From HyVt-477 sp965224605 (lineage in GTDB: Bacteria; Pseudomonadota; Gammaproteobacteria; Thiotrichales; Thiotrichaceae), in assembly GCA_965224605.1 (NCBI GenBank), contig CBDCZP010000006.1:62001-126000 (forward strand): DNA of 64,000 nt, read 5' to 3'. The notes beneath the pieces were generated by a model that did not search any database, had not been told where the DNA came from, and saw nothing but the letters and a program-made list of their open reading frames with translations. Below, piece after piece: positions 34,399 to 43,564 of the stretch. Position 1 is the stretch's first letter, and the number at the start of each line of letters is the position of its first letter. Made by a program: the position numbers and the translations under genes.

Positions 34399-35757
34399 AT
34401 GAGCAATCACTATGACGTAATAGCCATTGGCGCAGGAAGTGGTGGGCTTTCAATAGCAGAACGCGCTGCCTCCTATGGCGCAAAATGTGCTGTTATTGAA
34501 TCAGGAGAACTGGGTGGCACTTGTGTAAATGTAGGTTGTGTTCCCAAAAAAATAATGTGGTACGGCGCCGGTCTTGCTCATGCATTATCAGATGCCGCTG
34601 ATTATGGCTTTGATGTTGAAGTAGGTGGTCTCAATTGGGAAAAGCTAGTGATGAAACGTGATAATTTCATCGGTGGTATTAATGACTGGTACTACGATTA
34701 TCTGGTAGATCAGAAAGTTGAAGTCATTGAAGGCTATGCCAAATTCATTGATGACAAAACTCTAGAAGTAGAGGGTGAAAAATATACGGCTGATAACATC
34801 ATAATCGCAACGGGGGGTCGCCCTATTGTACCTACAGATATTCCTGGTGCAGAACTAGGCTATGATTCCGATGGATTTTTCAATGACATTGACGAAGAGC
34901 AACCACAAAAAGTAGTCGTTGTAGGTGGTGGCTATATTGCTCTTGAACTTGCTATGATGATGGATGGTTATGGTTCTGATGTCACTGTTTTACACCAAGG
35001 TTGGCCAGTATTGATAGGATTTGATGAAACTATTCAGAAATCATTACGAGCTGAAATGGAAGCTAGCAAGATGACCATCAATGATGATGGCATTATTAGC
35101 AAAGTCGAAAAGCAGGATGATGGTAAAGTCACCGTCATTTTCAAAGATGGCGAGAGCATTGCAGATGTTGATGCTTTGATCTGGGCAATAGGTCGCAGAC
35201 CCAACACAGACAATATTGGACTCGAAAACACAACCATTAAATCATTAGATAATGGCGTCGTGGTTGTTGATGAGTATGAGCAAACCGATGTTCCCGGTAT
35301 TTATGCAATTGGCGACATCATAGGCAAAGCCCCTCTAACACCGGTTGCTATTGCTGCCGGTCGCCGCTTGGGAGATCGCCTTTACGGTGGTAAGCCAGAA
35401 CGTAAAATGAGCTACGAAGGGATTGCTACTGTTATGTTTACACATCCTCCAATAGGCACAGTAGGACTAAGCGAAGAAGCCGCCAGAAAAACCTTTGGCG
35501 ATGCTATCACCATATACGAAACCAGTTTTGTACCGATGTATCATCAGCTCACCCGTCACAAAGTAAAAACCACCATGAAGTTAATTGTGGCAGGCGATGA
35601 TGAAAAAATCGTAGGTTGTCATGTGATTGGTTTAGGGGCAGATGAGATGATGCAAGGTTTTGCAGTTGCCATTCGGATGGGAGCTACCAAGCAGGACTTT
35701 GACGATACGATTGCTATTCATCCGGTCAGCGCTGAAGAGCTCGTGACCATGAAATAA
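34399..35757 (+). CDS. gor: Glutathione-disulfide reductase
   Basis: 452 aa FAD/NADPH disulfide reductase. The FAD site is IAIGAGSGGLSIAERAASYG. The redox-active disulfide is GGTCVNVGCVPKKIMW (C42/C47 region). The second nucleotide-binding loop is VVVGGGYIALELAMMM. AIGDIIGKAPLTPVAIAAGR is the second FAD segment. The C-terminal HPVSAEELVTM holds the catalytic His-Glu. Functionally it pairs with the upstream Prx-Grx hybrid for glutathione-based peroxide removal. The gap to that gene contains the 88-bp palindrome, so the two may be transcribed separately. Confidence 0.95.
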   Translation: MSNHYDVIAIGAGSGGLSIAERAASYGAKCAVIESGELGGTCVNVGCVPKKIMWYGAGLAHALSDAADYGFDVEVGGLNWEKLVMKRDNFIGGINDWYYDYLVDQKVEVIEGYAKFIDDKTLEVEGEKYTADNIIIATGGRPIVPTDIPGAELGYDSDGFFNDIDEEQPQKVVVVGGGYIALELAMMMDGYGSDVTVLHQGWPVLIGFDETIQKSLRAEMEASKMTINDDGIISKVEKQDDGKVTVIFKDGESIADVDALIWAIGRRPNTDNIGLENTTIKSLDNGVVVVDEYEQTDVPGIYAIGDIIGKAPLTPVAIAAGRRLGDRLYGGKPERKMSYEGIATVMFTHPPIGTVGLSEEAARKTFGDAITIYETSFVPMYHQLTRHKVKTTMKLIVAGDDEKIVGCHVIGLGADEMMQGFAVAIRMGATKQDFDDTIAIHPVSAEELVTMK

Positions 35758-35812
35758 TATGGAAAGCGACCTTAGGAGCGCTTGATTACTTTTCACATTA
35801 TGGAAATTATTT

Positions 35813-37285
35813 TCAACCCAAGAAAGCTAGGATTACAGTTTCAATATTTTTCTTATCAATCACACTATCCTGAGTAACAGGCTTTTCAAACAATGATTGA
35901 ATAGATTCAGGGATGTCTATATTTGCTTTTTTTGCAATAGCCTTTAATGCATCAATGTCCCTTGCGTCTTGCTCTCCGGTGAGGGCATTGGCGATAGTAG
36001 GAGAAAACTTGGTCCACTCTGCCGTTGAATAAGCAATCGTCTTTAAGGGTTTTTCACGCACCGTATCAAATGCCTTGAAGCAAGTCGCGGTATGTGGGTC
36101 CATCAAATAGCCATTGGCAAAAGCTTTCTTGATATAGTTTTTGCCTTCTTCATCGGTACAGAAATCAGCGACGAAATAATTCTGCAATGCTGCCAGTTCA
36201 TCGGTTGATAATTCGTAATACTTGTCATTTTCAAGTTGAGTTAACAATACTTTCGTTCGATCACTACCAAACAGAGCATAAAGAATGCGTTCTACATTCG
36301 AGGAAATTAGAATATCCATTGCCGGAGAGGTTGTGGCTATGAGCGTTGAATGACGCAGATCGTATTTACCGGTATTAATCAATTCAGTCAGGATGTTGTT
36401 TTGGTTTGAGGCAATCAGTATTTTCTCAACAGGAAGTCCCATCTGTCTGGCATAGAAACCACCTAGCGCATTACCAAAATTACCACTGGGAACATCCAGA
36501 TAAACCTTGTCGCCTAACTGAATTGCGTCTTGACGTACCAGTTCCAGATAGCTATGTATATGGTAAATGAGCTGAAAAATAATGCGCCCAAAGTTGACTG
36601 AATTTGCCGCAGAAAGATGAATATCGTTTTCTTGAAGCTTGGCTTTGAATGTTTCTGAACTCAGTAGTGATTTTAACGCTTTTTGGGCATCATCAAAGTT
36701 ACCGTGAATGCCTATGACCTTAAGGTTATCAGCATCCTCAGTGACCATTTGTAGGCGCTGCACATCCGAAGTACCACCATCTGGATACAAGCAAGCGACT
36801 TGTACATTGTCTTTGTTTTTGAAGGTTTCCAGAGCAGCTGGCCCCGTGTCTCCACTGGTTGCCGTTAATATAAGATAATGTTCATCACGTTGCTGTGCAA
36901 TTGCAGAAAGCACCACCCCGAAAGGTTGTAATGCCATATCTTTAAAGGCTCGCGTTGCCCCGTGCCAGAGTTCACTGACATAGAGATCATCTTGCACCTT
37001 GACCACAGGAACCGGATTGGTGGGATCATCGAATTCATCATAGCGATCAAGTGCAGCATTGATAACACCTTCTTCGATATCAATGGCAAATGCCTTAAGA
37101 ATAGCTTTGGCCAGTTCTTTATAGTTCGAATCTACATGGTTCGCGAGAAAGTCACTACCTAAGTCAGGCAATTCCTCAGGGACATAAATGCCACCAAAAG
37201 ACGCCATGGGCTCTAGAATGGCTGATGAAAAACTAACGGATGGTGCGCGCTGCCCATCGTTACCACGGGATTCAATAAACTGCAT
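35813..37285 (-). CDS. thrC: Threonine synthase
   Basis: 490 aa PLP enzyme converting O-phosphohomoserine to threonine. The PLP lysine is in HGATRAFKDMALQPFG near residue 115. TATSGDTGPAALETF is the phosphate-binding region, and PSGNFGNALGGFYARQMG the second PLP-phosphate loop. It is the longer class of ThrC (E. coli has 428 aa). It is convergent with gor (55 bp apart), and no other threonine genes are adjacent. The start MQFIESRGNDGQ is supported by family N-termini. Confidence 0.94.
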   Translation of the reverse strand: MQFIESRGNDGQRAPSVSFSSAILEPMASFGGIYVPEELPDLGSDFLANHVDSNYKELAKAILKAFAIDIEEGVINAALDRYDEFDDPTNPVPVVKVQDDLYVSELWHGATRAFKDMALQPFGVVLSAIAQQRDEHYLILTATSGDTGPAALETFKNKDNVQVACLYPDGGTSDVQRLQMVTEDADNLKVIGIHGNFDDAQKALKSLLSSETFKAKLQENDIHLSAANSVNFGRIIFQLIYHIHSYLELVRQDAIQLGDKVYLDVPSGNFGNALGGFYARQMGLPVEKILIASNQNNILTELINTGKYDLRHSTLIATTSPAMDILISSNVERILYALFGSDRTKVLLTQLENDKYYELSTDELAALQNYFVADFCTDEEGKNYIKKAFANGYLMDPHTATCFKAFDTVREKPLKTIAYSTAEWTKFSPTIANALTGEQDARDIDALKAIAKKANIDIPESIQSLFEKPVTQDSVIDKKNIETVILAFLG

Positions 37286-37362
37286 TGTTGGCTATCCAAA
37301 GAATAAAAGTGACGGGATTATAACCTTTAAGTGGATGGGGAGTAAGTGTCGACTTACCTAAT

Positions 37363-37501
37363 GGGTGCCTCTATTGATTAGGATTTTCGTTTGAGTTCAA
37401 GGCGGATGAATTTTGAGAGCCGCAGTGTACAAGGGTACAGAGGATCGCAGAAATTCATCCAACGCCGAAATCGAGCGAAAAGACAATTAATAGAGATACC
37501 C
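37363..37501. repeat. MITE-like palindromic element, copy 1 (about 139 bp)
   Basis: Left end GGGTGCCTCTATTGATTAGG and right end, read on the minus strand, GGGTATCTCTATTAATTGTC. The two arms of about 65 bp stay complementary throughout (both contain TTTTCG and GGATGAATTT) and meet near GTGTACAAGGGTACA. TAAT flanks both ends, which might be a target duplication. The right end coincides with the stop of the SRPBCC gene. A second copy is at 63583-63718. No coding capacity. Confidence 0.8.
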
Positions 37502-37935
37502 TAATGTGATGACGTTAATATGCCACCTAATGCATCTAAAATATTTGCCCAGCCCCCTTCATGATTCAAGCGCGCTTCTTCATCAATGAACCTTACATGT
37601 GTCAATTTCACATCCGTTACATTATCGGCCGTTTTAGTAAAATCTATCGTCACCGTACTATCATCCGTTGAAAAAGGAGATTTCCATGTAAAAACCAGTC
37701 TATTAGGTCGATTAATTTCCAGATACTCACCTGTATGTGGAATATCATTTTCACCTACGTGCATAACAATTTTAAAACGACCTCCCTGTTTCGGGCTGTT
37801 TTCTACTTCGGGTTCAGGCATGCCGGGCATTGGCAAAATGAATTTTGCCAGCGTCGCTGCATCCAACCAGGCATCAAATACTTTTTCTATGGGTGCATTA
37901 ATACGCTTGTTTACGCTTAATACTAAATCACTCAT
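37501..37935 (-). CDS. SRPBCC/AHSA1-type protein
   Basis: 144 aa START-like fold. It shows NKRINAPIEKVFDAWLDAATLAKFI at the N-terminus, then GGRFKIVMHVGENDIPHTGEYLEI and RLVFTWKSPFSTDDSTVTIDF, and a C-terminal helix EGGWANILDALGGIL. This is the typical AHSA1-family pattern that follows an ArsR-type regulator in many genomes. The regulator gene lies 3 bp upstream, so they form an operon. The ligand or role is unknown, possibly toxic-compound or lipid binding. The stop codon abuts the palindromic element. Confidence 0.87.
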   Translation of the reverse strand: MSDLVLSVNKRINAPIEKVFDAWLDAATLAKFILPMPGMPEPEVENSPKQGGRFKIVMHVGENDIPHTGEYLEINRPNRLVFTWKSPFSTDDSTVTIDFTKTADNVTDVKLTHVRFIDEEARLNHEGGWANILDALGGILTSSH

Positions 37936-37938
37936 TAT

Positions 37939-38274
37939 TTATCTCCTTTCATTTATAACATCATCAAGTTTATCCAAGCGCAATGCCCAAATCGACTTGA
38001 GTTCTTTAAACCAGTTTTCGACTATTGCGATTTGTCTCAAGTCAACCGCTATCCAGTGAGTTCGTCCCGTCATTGTGCGTGTGACGAGCCCTGCTTTTTC
38101 CAATTTTTTTATATGTTTAGAAATAGCATTGAGTGACATGTCGTATACGGTTGCCAGATCGGTCACACGACTTGGACCTTGCTGGCTAAGCTGTGTCAGC
38201 AAATCCCGTCGTGTTGTATCACTCACTGCTTTCAGCAATATTGAGAGTCTCTGTTTGTTCTTTTGATCAACCAT
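37939..38274 (-). CDS. ArsR-family transcriptional regulator
   Basis: 111 aa winged-helix protein: RLSILLKAVSDTTRRDLLTQL, ATVYDMSLNAISKHIKKLEKAGLV as the recognition helix, and TRTMTGRTHWIAVDL as the wing. No cysteine-based metal site is seen, as expected for the subgroup paired with SRPBCC proteins. It probably represses its own operon, because a palindrome, CAACCATATGGTTG, overlaps its start codon and a related site lies about 35 bp further upstream. Confidence 0.88.
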   Translation of the reverse strand: MVDQKNKQRLSILLKAVSDTTRRDLLTQLSQQGPSRVTDLATVYDMSLNAISKHIKKLEKAGLVTRTMTGRTHWIAVDLRQIAIVENWFKELKSIWALRLDKLDDVINERR

Positions 38275-38322
38275 ATGGTTGACTATATGGCAGCCTCAAT
38301 TAATAATCAACCATTAAGTTGA
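38268..38322 (-). promoter_or_regulatory. Two operator-like sites for the ArsR-type regulator
   Basis: Site one is the perfect palindrome CAACCATATGGTTG (38268-38281), covering the start codon. Site two (38307-38322) reads, on the minus strand, TCAACTTAATGGTTGA. Both fit TCAAC-N3-ATGGTTGA. The sites are about 40 bp apart, four helical turns. Confidence 0.5.
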
Positions 38323-38545
38323 ATAATAATTCCAAAAAGGTAGAGTTATTCGTCGAATAACATTTTCGTTTTATCAGTGCGAAAGACAGAGGTGTAAATT
38401 CAGCATAGTGCTAAAGCGTATTCTTTCTGGTCGGACAAGAGGAATCTCTTTGTGAATGCCCCATAGAATAAATGGCCACAGTAATCACTCCTAGAAAACT
38501 CAGGATTCTATTTGTAACATTTATTGGGAACGACTAGATTAAATA

Positions 38546-38863
38546 TTAAACAACGCTACCAAAGGATTCATCCACACTACCCGCTGGTAAAGCAATTCCA
38601 GCAAGCTGGCAACCTTGTGCTACAGGCCCACCGGGCAATAACTTGTATAAGTGCTTCAGTCCGCCCTGATTATGAAACTTTTCTTCAAGTGCATCGGTTA
38701 ATTCTCGACGGTTAATGGATTCATTCTTGTCGAAGTATTCATGCAGTGCTCTTACGACTTGCCAATGGTCATCTGACAAATTGATACCTATTTCACTAGC
38801 TGCTTTTTCAGTGGCTTCGATAGTCCAATCGCTAGGTGCATTCGGGAAATCCTGCTGATCCAT
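38546..38863 (-). CDS. DsrC/TusE-family sulfur-relay-like protein lacking the C-terminal cysteine
   Basis: 105 aa. The body matches DsrC/TusE: SDWTIEATEKAASEIGINLSDDHW near residues 11-34, VVRALHEYFDKN, LKHLYKLLPGGPVAQGCQLAG. The upstream cysteine (CysB position) is Cys85. The penultimate, catalytic cysteine (CysA), normally 11 residues later in a PxGCV ending, is Ser96 (LPAGSV, codon AGT), and the chain continues eight residues (DESFGSVV). TusE keeps only CysA and DsrC keeps both, so this protein cannot act as either in the standard way. CAGGAGAATACAA precedes ATG. It is not in a dsr or tus cluster, and is perhaps regulatory. Confidence 0.88.
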   Translation of the reverse strand: MDQQDFPNAPSDWTIEATEKAASEIGINLSDDHWQVVRALHEYFDKNESINRRELTDALEEKFHNQGGLKHLYKLLPGGPVAQGCQLAGIALPAGSVDESFGSVV

Positions 38864-39083
38864 TTGTATTCTCCTGTTTGTAGTATGACTAAAGTATGAC
38901 TAGGTTTGATGAGCTACCTAATTAACCAAGTAAAGAAAGTATACTCACTATAAAATATAGTCATGTTTGCAGCTTATTTCTTAAATACTTTTATCTCATG
39001 TGGGTATTCATTCGCCAGATGAGTTAGCTATTATGACTACAGATAGTTTATGATTAACAAAACAAATAAAAAGTAAAAATATC

Positions 39084-40979
39084 ATGCAAAAAAGAATCAC
39101 TACAAAAGATTACCTCTTGTTCGGTTTGCTCTCTCTCATTATCATTTTGATTATTCTGTCGATGTACCAGCGCGACAGGGAATGGACGAAGTTGTCTGCA
39201 ATGGAGCGTGCTTTATCTGAACAATCCCGTGATGTTAGTAGTTTACGCAGTTCATTAAGTATGATGCAAAGAAAACTGGCAAATACAAATATTGCTTCAA
39301 CCAATCAATTAGTGCAAAAACCCAGTTCAGACGGCTCAGAAGATTCAGTACCTAAAGTTTTTCAACGTACATGGGATGCAACTCAGCAACCCGACTACGC
39401 TCAAGGCGACTGGAATGTAAAAGCGTTTGGTAATTCTTTAAAAACTATAACTCCCCTGGTTTCTAGCGATACGTATGCATCCGCGGTGCAGCGTTATGTA
39501 TTGGAAAGCCTGCTACAACGGAATCCAGACACATTGAAATGGAATGGCCTTATCGCAAATAGTTGGAATGTTAGTGATGACGGCTTGGTTATCACCTTTC
39601 AACTACGTGATGATGTGACATTTTCTGATGGTGAGCCACTAGATGCATCTGATGTGGTTTTCACCTTTAATTTCATTATGACTGAAGACATTCAGGCGCC
39701 TCGTGATCGCGCGTATTACGAGAAAATAAAAAGTGTTACCGCTAAAGGTCAGTATGAAGTTGAGTTTATCTATAAAGAACCTTATTTCGAAGCTTTGGAA
39801 CTAGCGGGTGGTATGGATATTCTGGCAGAACACTTCTATTCGCCTTATCTGCAAAAGCCACAAGAATTCAATGAATCAAAAGGCTTATTGTTTGGAACAG
39901 GTGCTTACCGATTACCGGATGCAAAAGGCTGGACTCCCGATCAAAGCGGCGTTGAGTTAGTGAGAAACTCTCGTTACTGGGGAAGCATCCCTCCGTCATT
40001 TGATCGTATCATCTGGAAAATCATCCAAAACTCCAGTGCTGAACTGACTACCTTTAGAAATGGCGATATTGACCAGTACAGCGCCCGTCCCATTGAGTAC
40101 GAGAAGCTAAAAACAGATCCGCAGATCATGGATAAGAGCCAGAACTTTGAATATATGCGACCGGTTGCAGGGTACTCTTATATCGGTTGGAATCAGGAAA
40201 AAGAAGGGAAGCCGACAATTTTTGCGAATAAAAAAATACGTCAGGCCATGACTTATTTAACCGATAGAAAGCGCATTATCGAAGACATTTATCTAGGTTA
40301 TGCAGAAATTGCTATCAGTCCCTTTAGTCCGCGAAGCAAACAGCACCACCCTGACTTAAAGCCCCGCGACTTTGACCTTGAAAAAGCTAAGGCATTGCTT
40401 AAAGAAGCGGGTTATGAAGACCGTGATGGCAATGGTGTTATTGAGAATGTAGAGGGTAAACCTTTTGAATTTGAAATAGTCTATTTTCAGGATAGTGAAG
40501 ATACCAAGCGCATGATACTGCTGTTAAAAGATATCTATGCAAAAGCCGGAGTTAAGTTAATCCCAAGCCCTCAAGAATGGCCCGTTATGCTGGAAATGCT
40601 TGATAAGAAGAACTTCGATGCTATTACACTTGCCTGGAGCAGCGGCATTGAAACGGATATCTATCAAATGTTCCATAGTTCACAAGCAAAAACAAATGGT
40701 GATAATTACATTACTTATACAAGTGAAAAACTGGATAAGCTCATTGATGAAGCGCGTAGCACGGTTGATGAAAGTAAACGCATGCCCCTGTGGAGAGAAG
40801 CAGAAAAAGTGATGTTTGATGAACAGCCTTATACCTTTATGACGCGAAGAAAATCGTTACTATTCATTGATAAACGCATACGCAACATGCAAATGACTCA
40901 ACTAGGTTTGAATATGGGTCTGGATATTTATCCTAAAGAACAATATGTGCCAAAGGCTCTTCAGAAACATAGCCACTAG
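39084..40979 (+). CDS. ABC transporter substrate-binding protein, peptide/oligopeptide type (SBP_bac_5), membrane-anchored
   Basis: 631 aa. Residues 12-30 form an N-terminal membrane helix (LLFGLLSLIIILIILSMY) with no lipobox. Residues 35-75 are a short coiled coil (LSEQSRDVSSLRSSLSMMQ). The SBP_bac_5 fold begins about residue 110, with WNGLIANSWNVSDDGLVITF, FSDGEPLDASDVVFTFN and AMTYLTDRKRIIEDIYLGYA, all standard for peptide-binding proteins. DRDGNGVIE is a calcium-loop-like stretch common in this family. It is first of four genes for one importer; permease B starts 11 bp later. The ligand (dipeptide, oligopeptide or other) is unresolved. Confidence 0.88.
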   Translation: MQKRITTKDYLLFGLLSLIIILIILSMYQRDREWTKLSAMERALSEQSRDVSSLRSSLSMMQRKLANTNIASTNQLVQKPSSDGSEDSVPKVFQRTWDATQQPDYAQGDWNVKAFGNSLKTITPLVSSDTYASAVQRYVLESLLQRNPDTLKWNGLIANSWNVSDDGLVITFQLRDDVTFSDGEPLDASDVVFTFNFIMTEDIQAPRDRAYYEKIKSVTAKGQYEVEFIYKEPYFEALELAGGMDILAEHFYSPYLQKPQEFNESKGLLFGTGAYRLPDAKGWTPDQSGVELVRNSRYWGSIPPSFDRIIWKIIQNSSAELTTFRNGDIDQYSARPIEYEKLKTDPQIMDKSQNFEYMRPVAGYSYIGWNQEKEGKPTIFANKKIRQAMTYLTDRKRIIEDIYLGYAEIAISPFSPRSKQHHPDLKPRDFDLEKAKALLKEAGYEDRDGNGVIENVEGKPFEFEIVYFQDSEDTKRMILLLKDIYAKAGVKLIPSPQEWPVMLEMLDKKNFDAITLAWSSGIETDIYQMFHSSQAKTNGDNYITYTSEKLDKLIDEARSTVDESKRMPLWREAEKVMFDEQPYTFMTRRKSLLFIDKRIRNMQMTQLGLNMGLDIYPKEQYVPKALQKHSH

Positions 40980-40990
40980 CCCCCGTATTT

Positions 40991-42370
40991 ATGCTTACTT
41001 ATCTCATACGTCGTTTATTACTAATGATTCCTACTCTGTTGGGAATTACCGTGTTGGTGTTTACGGTGATGGCGGCATCGCCTGGCGGTATTACTGCTCA
41101 AACACTGTCACATGGCATGGACATGAAACCAGCCGAACGCAAGGCATTGGAAGACTATTACAACAAACGCTATGGACTGGATGATCCAGCTCCTATTCAA
41201 TATTTACGCTGGATCAATAATGTTTCGCCCATTGGATTTTTAACCAATGATGCAGGTGACTTTGATCGTTTTTCCTTTAGCAAAGGGTCTGATCTTGGGC
41301 AGAGTTTTAACTATGGGCGACCGGTTTCTGAGCTGATTAAAGAGCGTTTGCCTATCACCTTACTACTGAATGTCATCACTATTCCGTTAATTTATATTAT
41401 CGCCATTATTGTAGGCGTCAAAGCCGCCACTGACCGAGGTGGACGCTTTGATGTCGCATCAAATGTCACCATGCTCGGCTTGTGGTCGATTCCCACGATG
41501 CTGGCAGGTGTGCTTATGATTGGCTTCTTTGCCAACACTCAACATTGGTTATGGTTTCCAACCGCTGGACTGAGTGAACGCGAAGCGCTGGATATGCCGT
41601 TCTTACCTTCGGGTTTATCGTTCTTGTCGGTAGGAAAGGTATTTGCAGGGATGTCATTAGGTGCTGTATTGATGGTGAGCCTAGCGTTCTGGAATCAACG
41701 CAAATTACGCGCGATGATTGCAGGAACTATTGGACTAGCCTTAGGCTGGTGGATGGCTGCCACACACCCAGAACAGCTTTTGGCAAATCAACTTCTATTG
41801 CCTTTATTAGGAGCCGCGATACTTGCTTTATTAGCATGGACAGATTTCCCCACGTTTCGTATCGGCGGATTAGGCCTGATTGGTGCTGGTCTAGGCCTAC
41901 TGTTTGCACTAAACATGATTGATGAACCATTAGTTCGTGGCTTCTTATTTGATCGTATCTGGCATCTTATACTACCGGTAATAGCGCTTTCTTACGGTAG
42001 CTTTGCGTTTCTTGCCAAGCTCACACGAACTTCGATCTTGGAAAACCTACAAGCCGATTATGCACGTACAGCACGCGCAAAAGGAGTAGCTGAAAGCGAC
42101 GTGTTATGGAGCCATGTTTTTCGTAATAGTCTGATGCCGTTGATTACGGTTTCTGCGGGCTTATTACCAAGTCTACTGGCAGGGTCCATTATTGTTGAAT
42201 CGATCTTTAGTATTGATGGAATGGGCAAACTTGCCATTGAAGCGGTTAAAGGACGAGATCGTGAACTCATGCTATCCATTACTTTAATTAGTGGATTACT
42301 CACACTGGTTGGGTACCTGATCGCTGATTTCCTTTATACACTGGTTGACCCCCGTGTCAGCTACGAATAG
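40991..42370 (+). CDS. ABC transporter permease, DppB-like, with extra membrane region
   Basis: 459 aa, longer than the usual 310-340 aa. The start MLTYLIRRLLLMIPTLLGIT is typical of DppB/OppB. The N-half contains the periplasmic loop with YYNKRYGLDDPAPIQYLRWI. The C-half carries the EAA-type loop ARTARAKGVAESDVLWSHVF. Between them (about residues 200-310) is an inserted hydrophobic segment with several extra helices (AMIAGTIGLALGWWMAA; LLLPLLGAAILALLAW). It is in-frame and looks genuine. Permease C follows after 12 bp. Confidence 0.88.
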   Translation: MLTYLIRRLLLMIPTLLGITVLVFTVMAASPGGITAQTLSHGMDMKPAERKALEDYYNKRYGLDDPAPIQYLRWINNVSPIGFLTNDAGDFDRFSFSKGSDLGQSFNYGRPVSELIKERLPITLLLNVITIPLIYIIAIIVGVKAATDRGGRFDVASNVTMLGLWSIPTMLAGVLMIGFFANTQHWLWFPTAGLSEREALDMPFLPSGLSFLSVGKVFAGMSLGAVLMVSLAFWNQRKLRAMIAGTIGLALGWWMAATHPEQLLANQLLLPLLGAAILALLAWTDFPTFRIGGLGLIGAGLGLLFALNMIDEPLVRGFLFDRIWHLILPVIALSYGSFAFLAKLTRTSILENLQADYARTARAKGVAESDVLWSHVFRNSLMPLITVSAGLLPSLLAGSIIVESIFSIDGMGKLAIEAVKGRDRELMLSITLISGLLTLVGYLIADFLYTLVDPRVSYE

Positions 42371-42382
42371 GCAAACCCAACT

Positions 42383-43564
42383 ATGAGAAAAACTGGCGAA
42401 ACTTTTACTAAGCGTATTTTACGACAATCTTTTTCAGGATTAGGCGCGAAAATAGGTTTGGCTTGGGTTCTGGTTTTAGTAGTTCTAGCTGTGTTTGCGC
42501 CTTTTATTGCTAACTCTATGCCTTTGTTCGCGAGTGAAAATGGATCACTCACTTATCCGGTATTACGCTATTTAAGCACTGAAGATATCATCGTATTAGC
42601 GGCTTTTTTCATTCTTGTTGTTCTGTTGCTAAGTCCGTTACGTCAATCACTAAAAACCTTATTAATGGTTTTTCTAATGGCTATTATTGGAGTAACCATT
42701 GTCAGTAAACAGTTTATTGTAGAGCAGCAAAATATCGTTTATGAAGATTTTCGCAGTGCCTTAAAAAGTGATCAATATGATTGGGTGGTTATGCCTCCTA
42801 TCCCTTATGCCCCCAAGGATTATCTCAGGGATGTGCGTGCCTTGCCTTTGCAAGCACCTTTAGCCAATAAACAATACACGCACTGGATGGGAACCGAAGA
42901 AAACGGCGGTGATGTGCTCAGTCGTATGATTCATGCTTCACGAATCGCCTTAGGGATTGGTTTTTTAGCGACCGGTATCGCCATGGTTATTGGTGTGATA
43001 CTAGGCGGTCTAATGGGCTATTTTTCCGGTATCGTGGATATGCTGGGGATGCGCTTAGTTGAAATATTCGAGTCCATTCCTACCTTGTTTTTGCTGCTCA
43101 CTTTTGTCGCATTTTTTGGGCGAAGTATTTATATCATGATGGTGATTATTGGGCTAACCAGTTGGTCTGGTTATGCTCGCTATATCCGTGCAGAGTTCTT
43201 GCGCTTGCGTAAACAGGATTTTGTACAAGCAACTATCGCCAGTGGTCTTCCGCTGCGTTCTATTTTATTCAAACACATGTTACCTAATGGTGTTGCACCG
43301 CTATTAGTAGGCGTTAGTTTTGGTGTGGCGTCAGCAATTTTGGCAGAAGCGACTTTAAGTTTTCTTGGCTTAGGATTAGTCGATTCACCTTCATGGGGAC
43401 AAATGCTAAACCAGTCAGTGCAATCATCGGTGTTCAACTGGTGGATGGCTGTATTCCCCGGTGGTGCTATTTTTATGACCGTATTTGCTTATAACCTAAT
43501 GGGTGAAGCACTACGTGATGCAATTGATCCACAGTTGGCGAAAAAAGCGGGAGTAGTTGGGTGA
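42383..43564 (+). CDS. ABC transporter permease, DppC-like
   Basis: 393 aa against about 300 for typical DppC. The N-terminal OppC-type helix (FSGLGAKIGLAWVLVLVVL) is followed by an added pair of hydrophobic segments (DIIVLAAFFILVVLLLSPL and LLMVFLMAIIGVTIV), which explains the length. HWMGTEENGGDVLSRMIHASR is the conserved periplasmic loop and ARYIRAEFLRLRKQDFVQAT the EAA loop. The stop (TGA 43562-43564) lies inside an 18-bp tandem repeat, before the ATPase gene. Confidence 0.88.
   Translation: MRKTGETFTKRILRQSFSGLGAKIGLAWVLVLVVLAVFAPFIANSMPLFASENGSLTYPVLRYLSTEDIIVLAAFFILVVLLLSPLRQSLKTLLMVFLMAIIGVTIVSKQFIVEQQNIVYEDFRSALKSDQYDWVVMPPIPYAPKDYLRDVRALPLQAPLANKQYTHWMGTEENGGDVLSRMIHASRIALGIGFLATGIAMVIGVILGGLMGYFSGIVDMLGMRLVEIFESIPTLFLLLTFVAFFGRSIYIMMVIIGLTSWSGYARYIRAEFLRLRKQDFVQATIASGLPLRSILFKHMLPNGVAPLLVGVSFGVASAILAEATLSFLGLGLVDSPSWGQMLNQSVQSSVFNWWMAVFPGGAIFMTVFAYNLMGEALRDAIDPQLAKKAGVVG

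Noticed and set aside
38345..38361. GTTATTC-GTC-GAATAAC hairpin upstream of the ArsR gene
   Set aside because: Symmetric, but too short and AT-rich to assign as terminator or operator.
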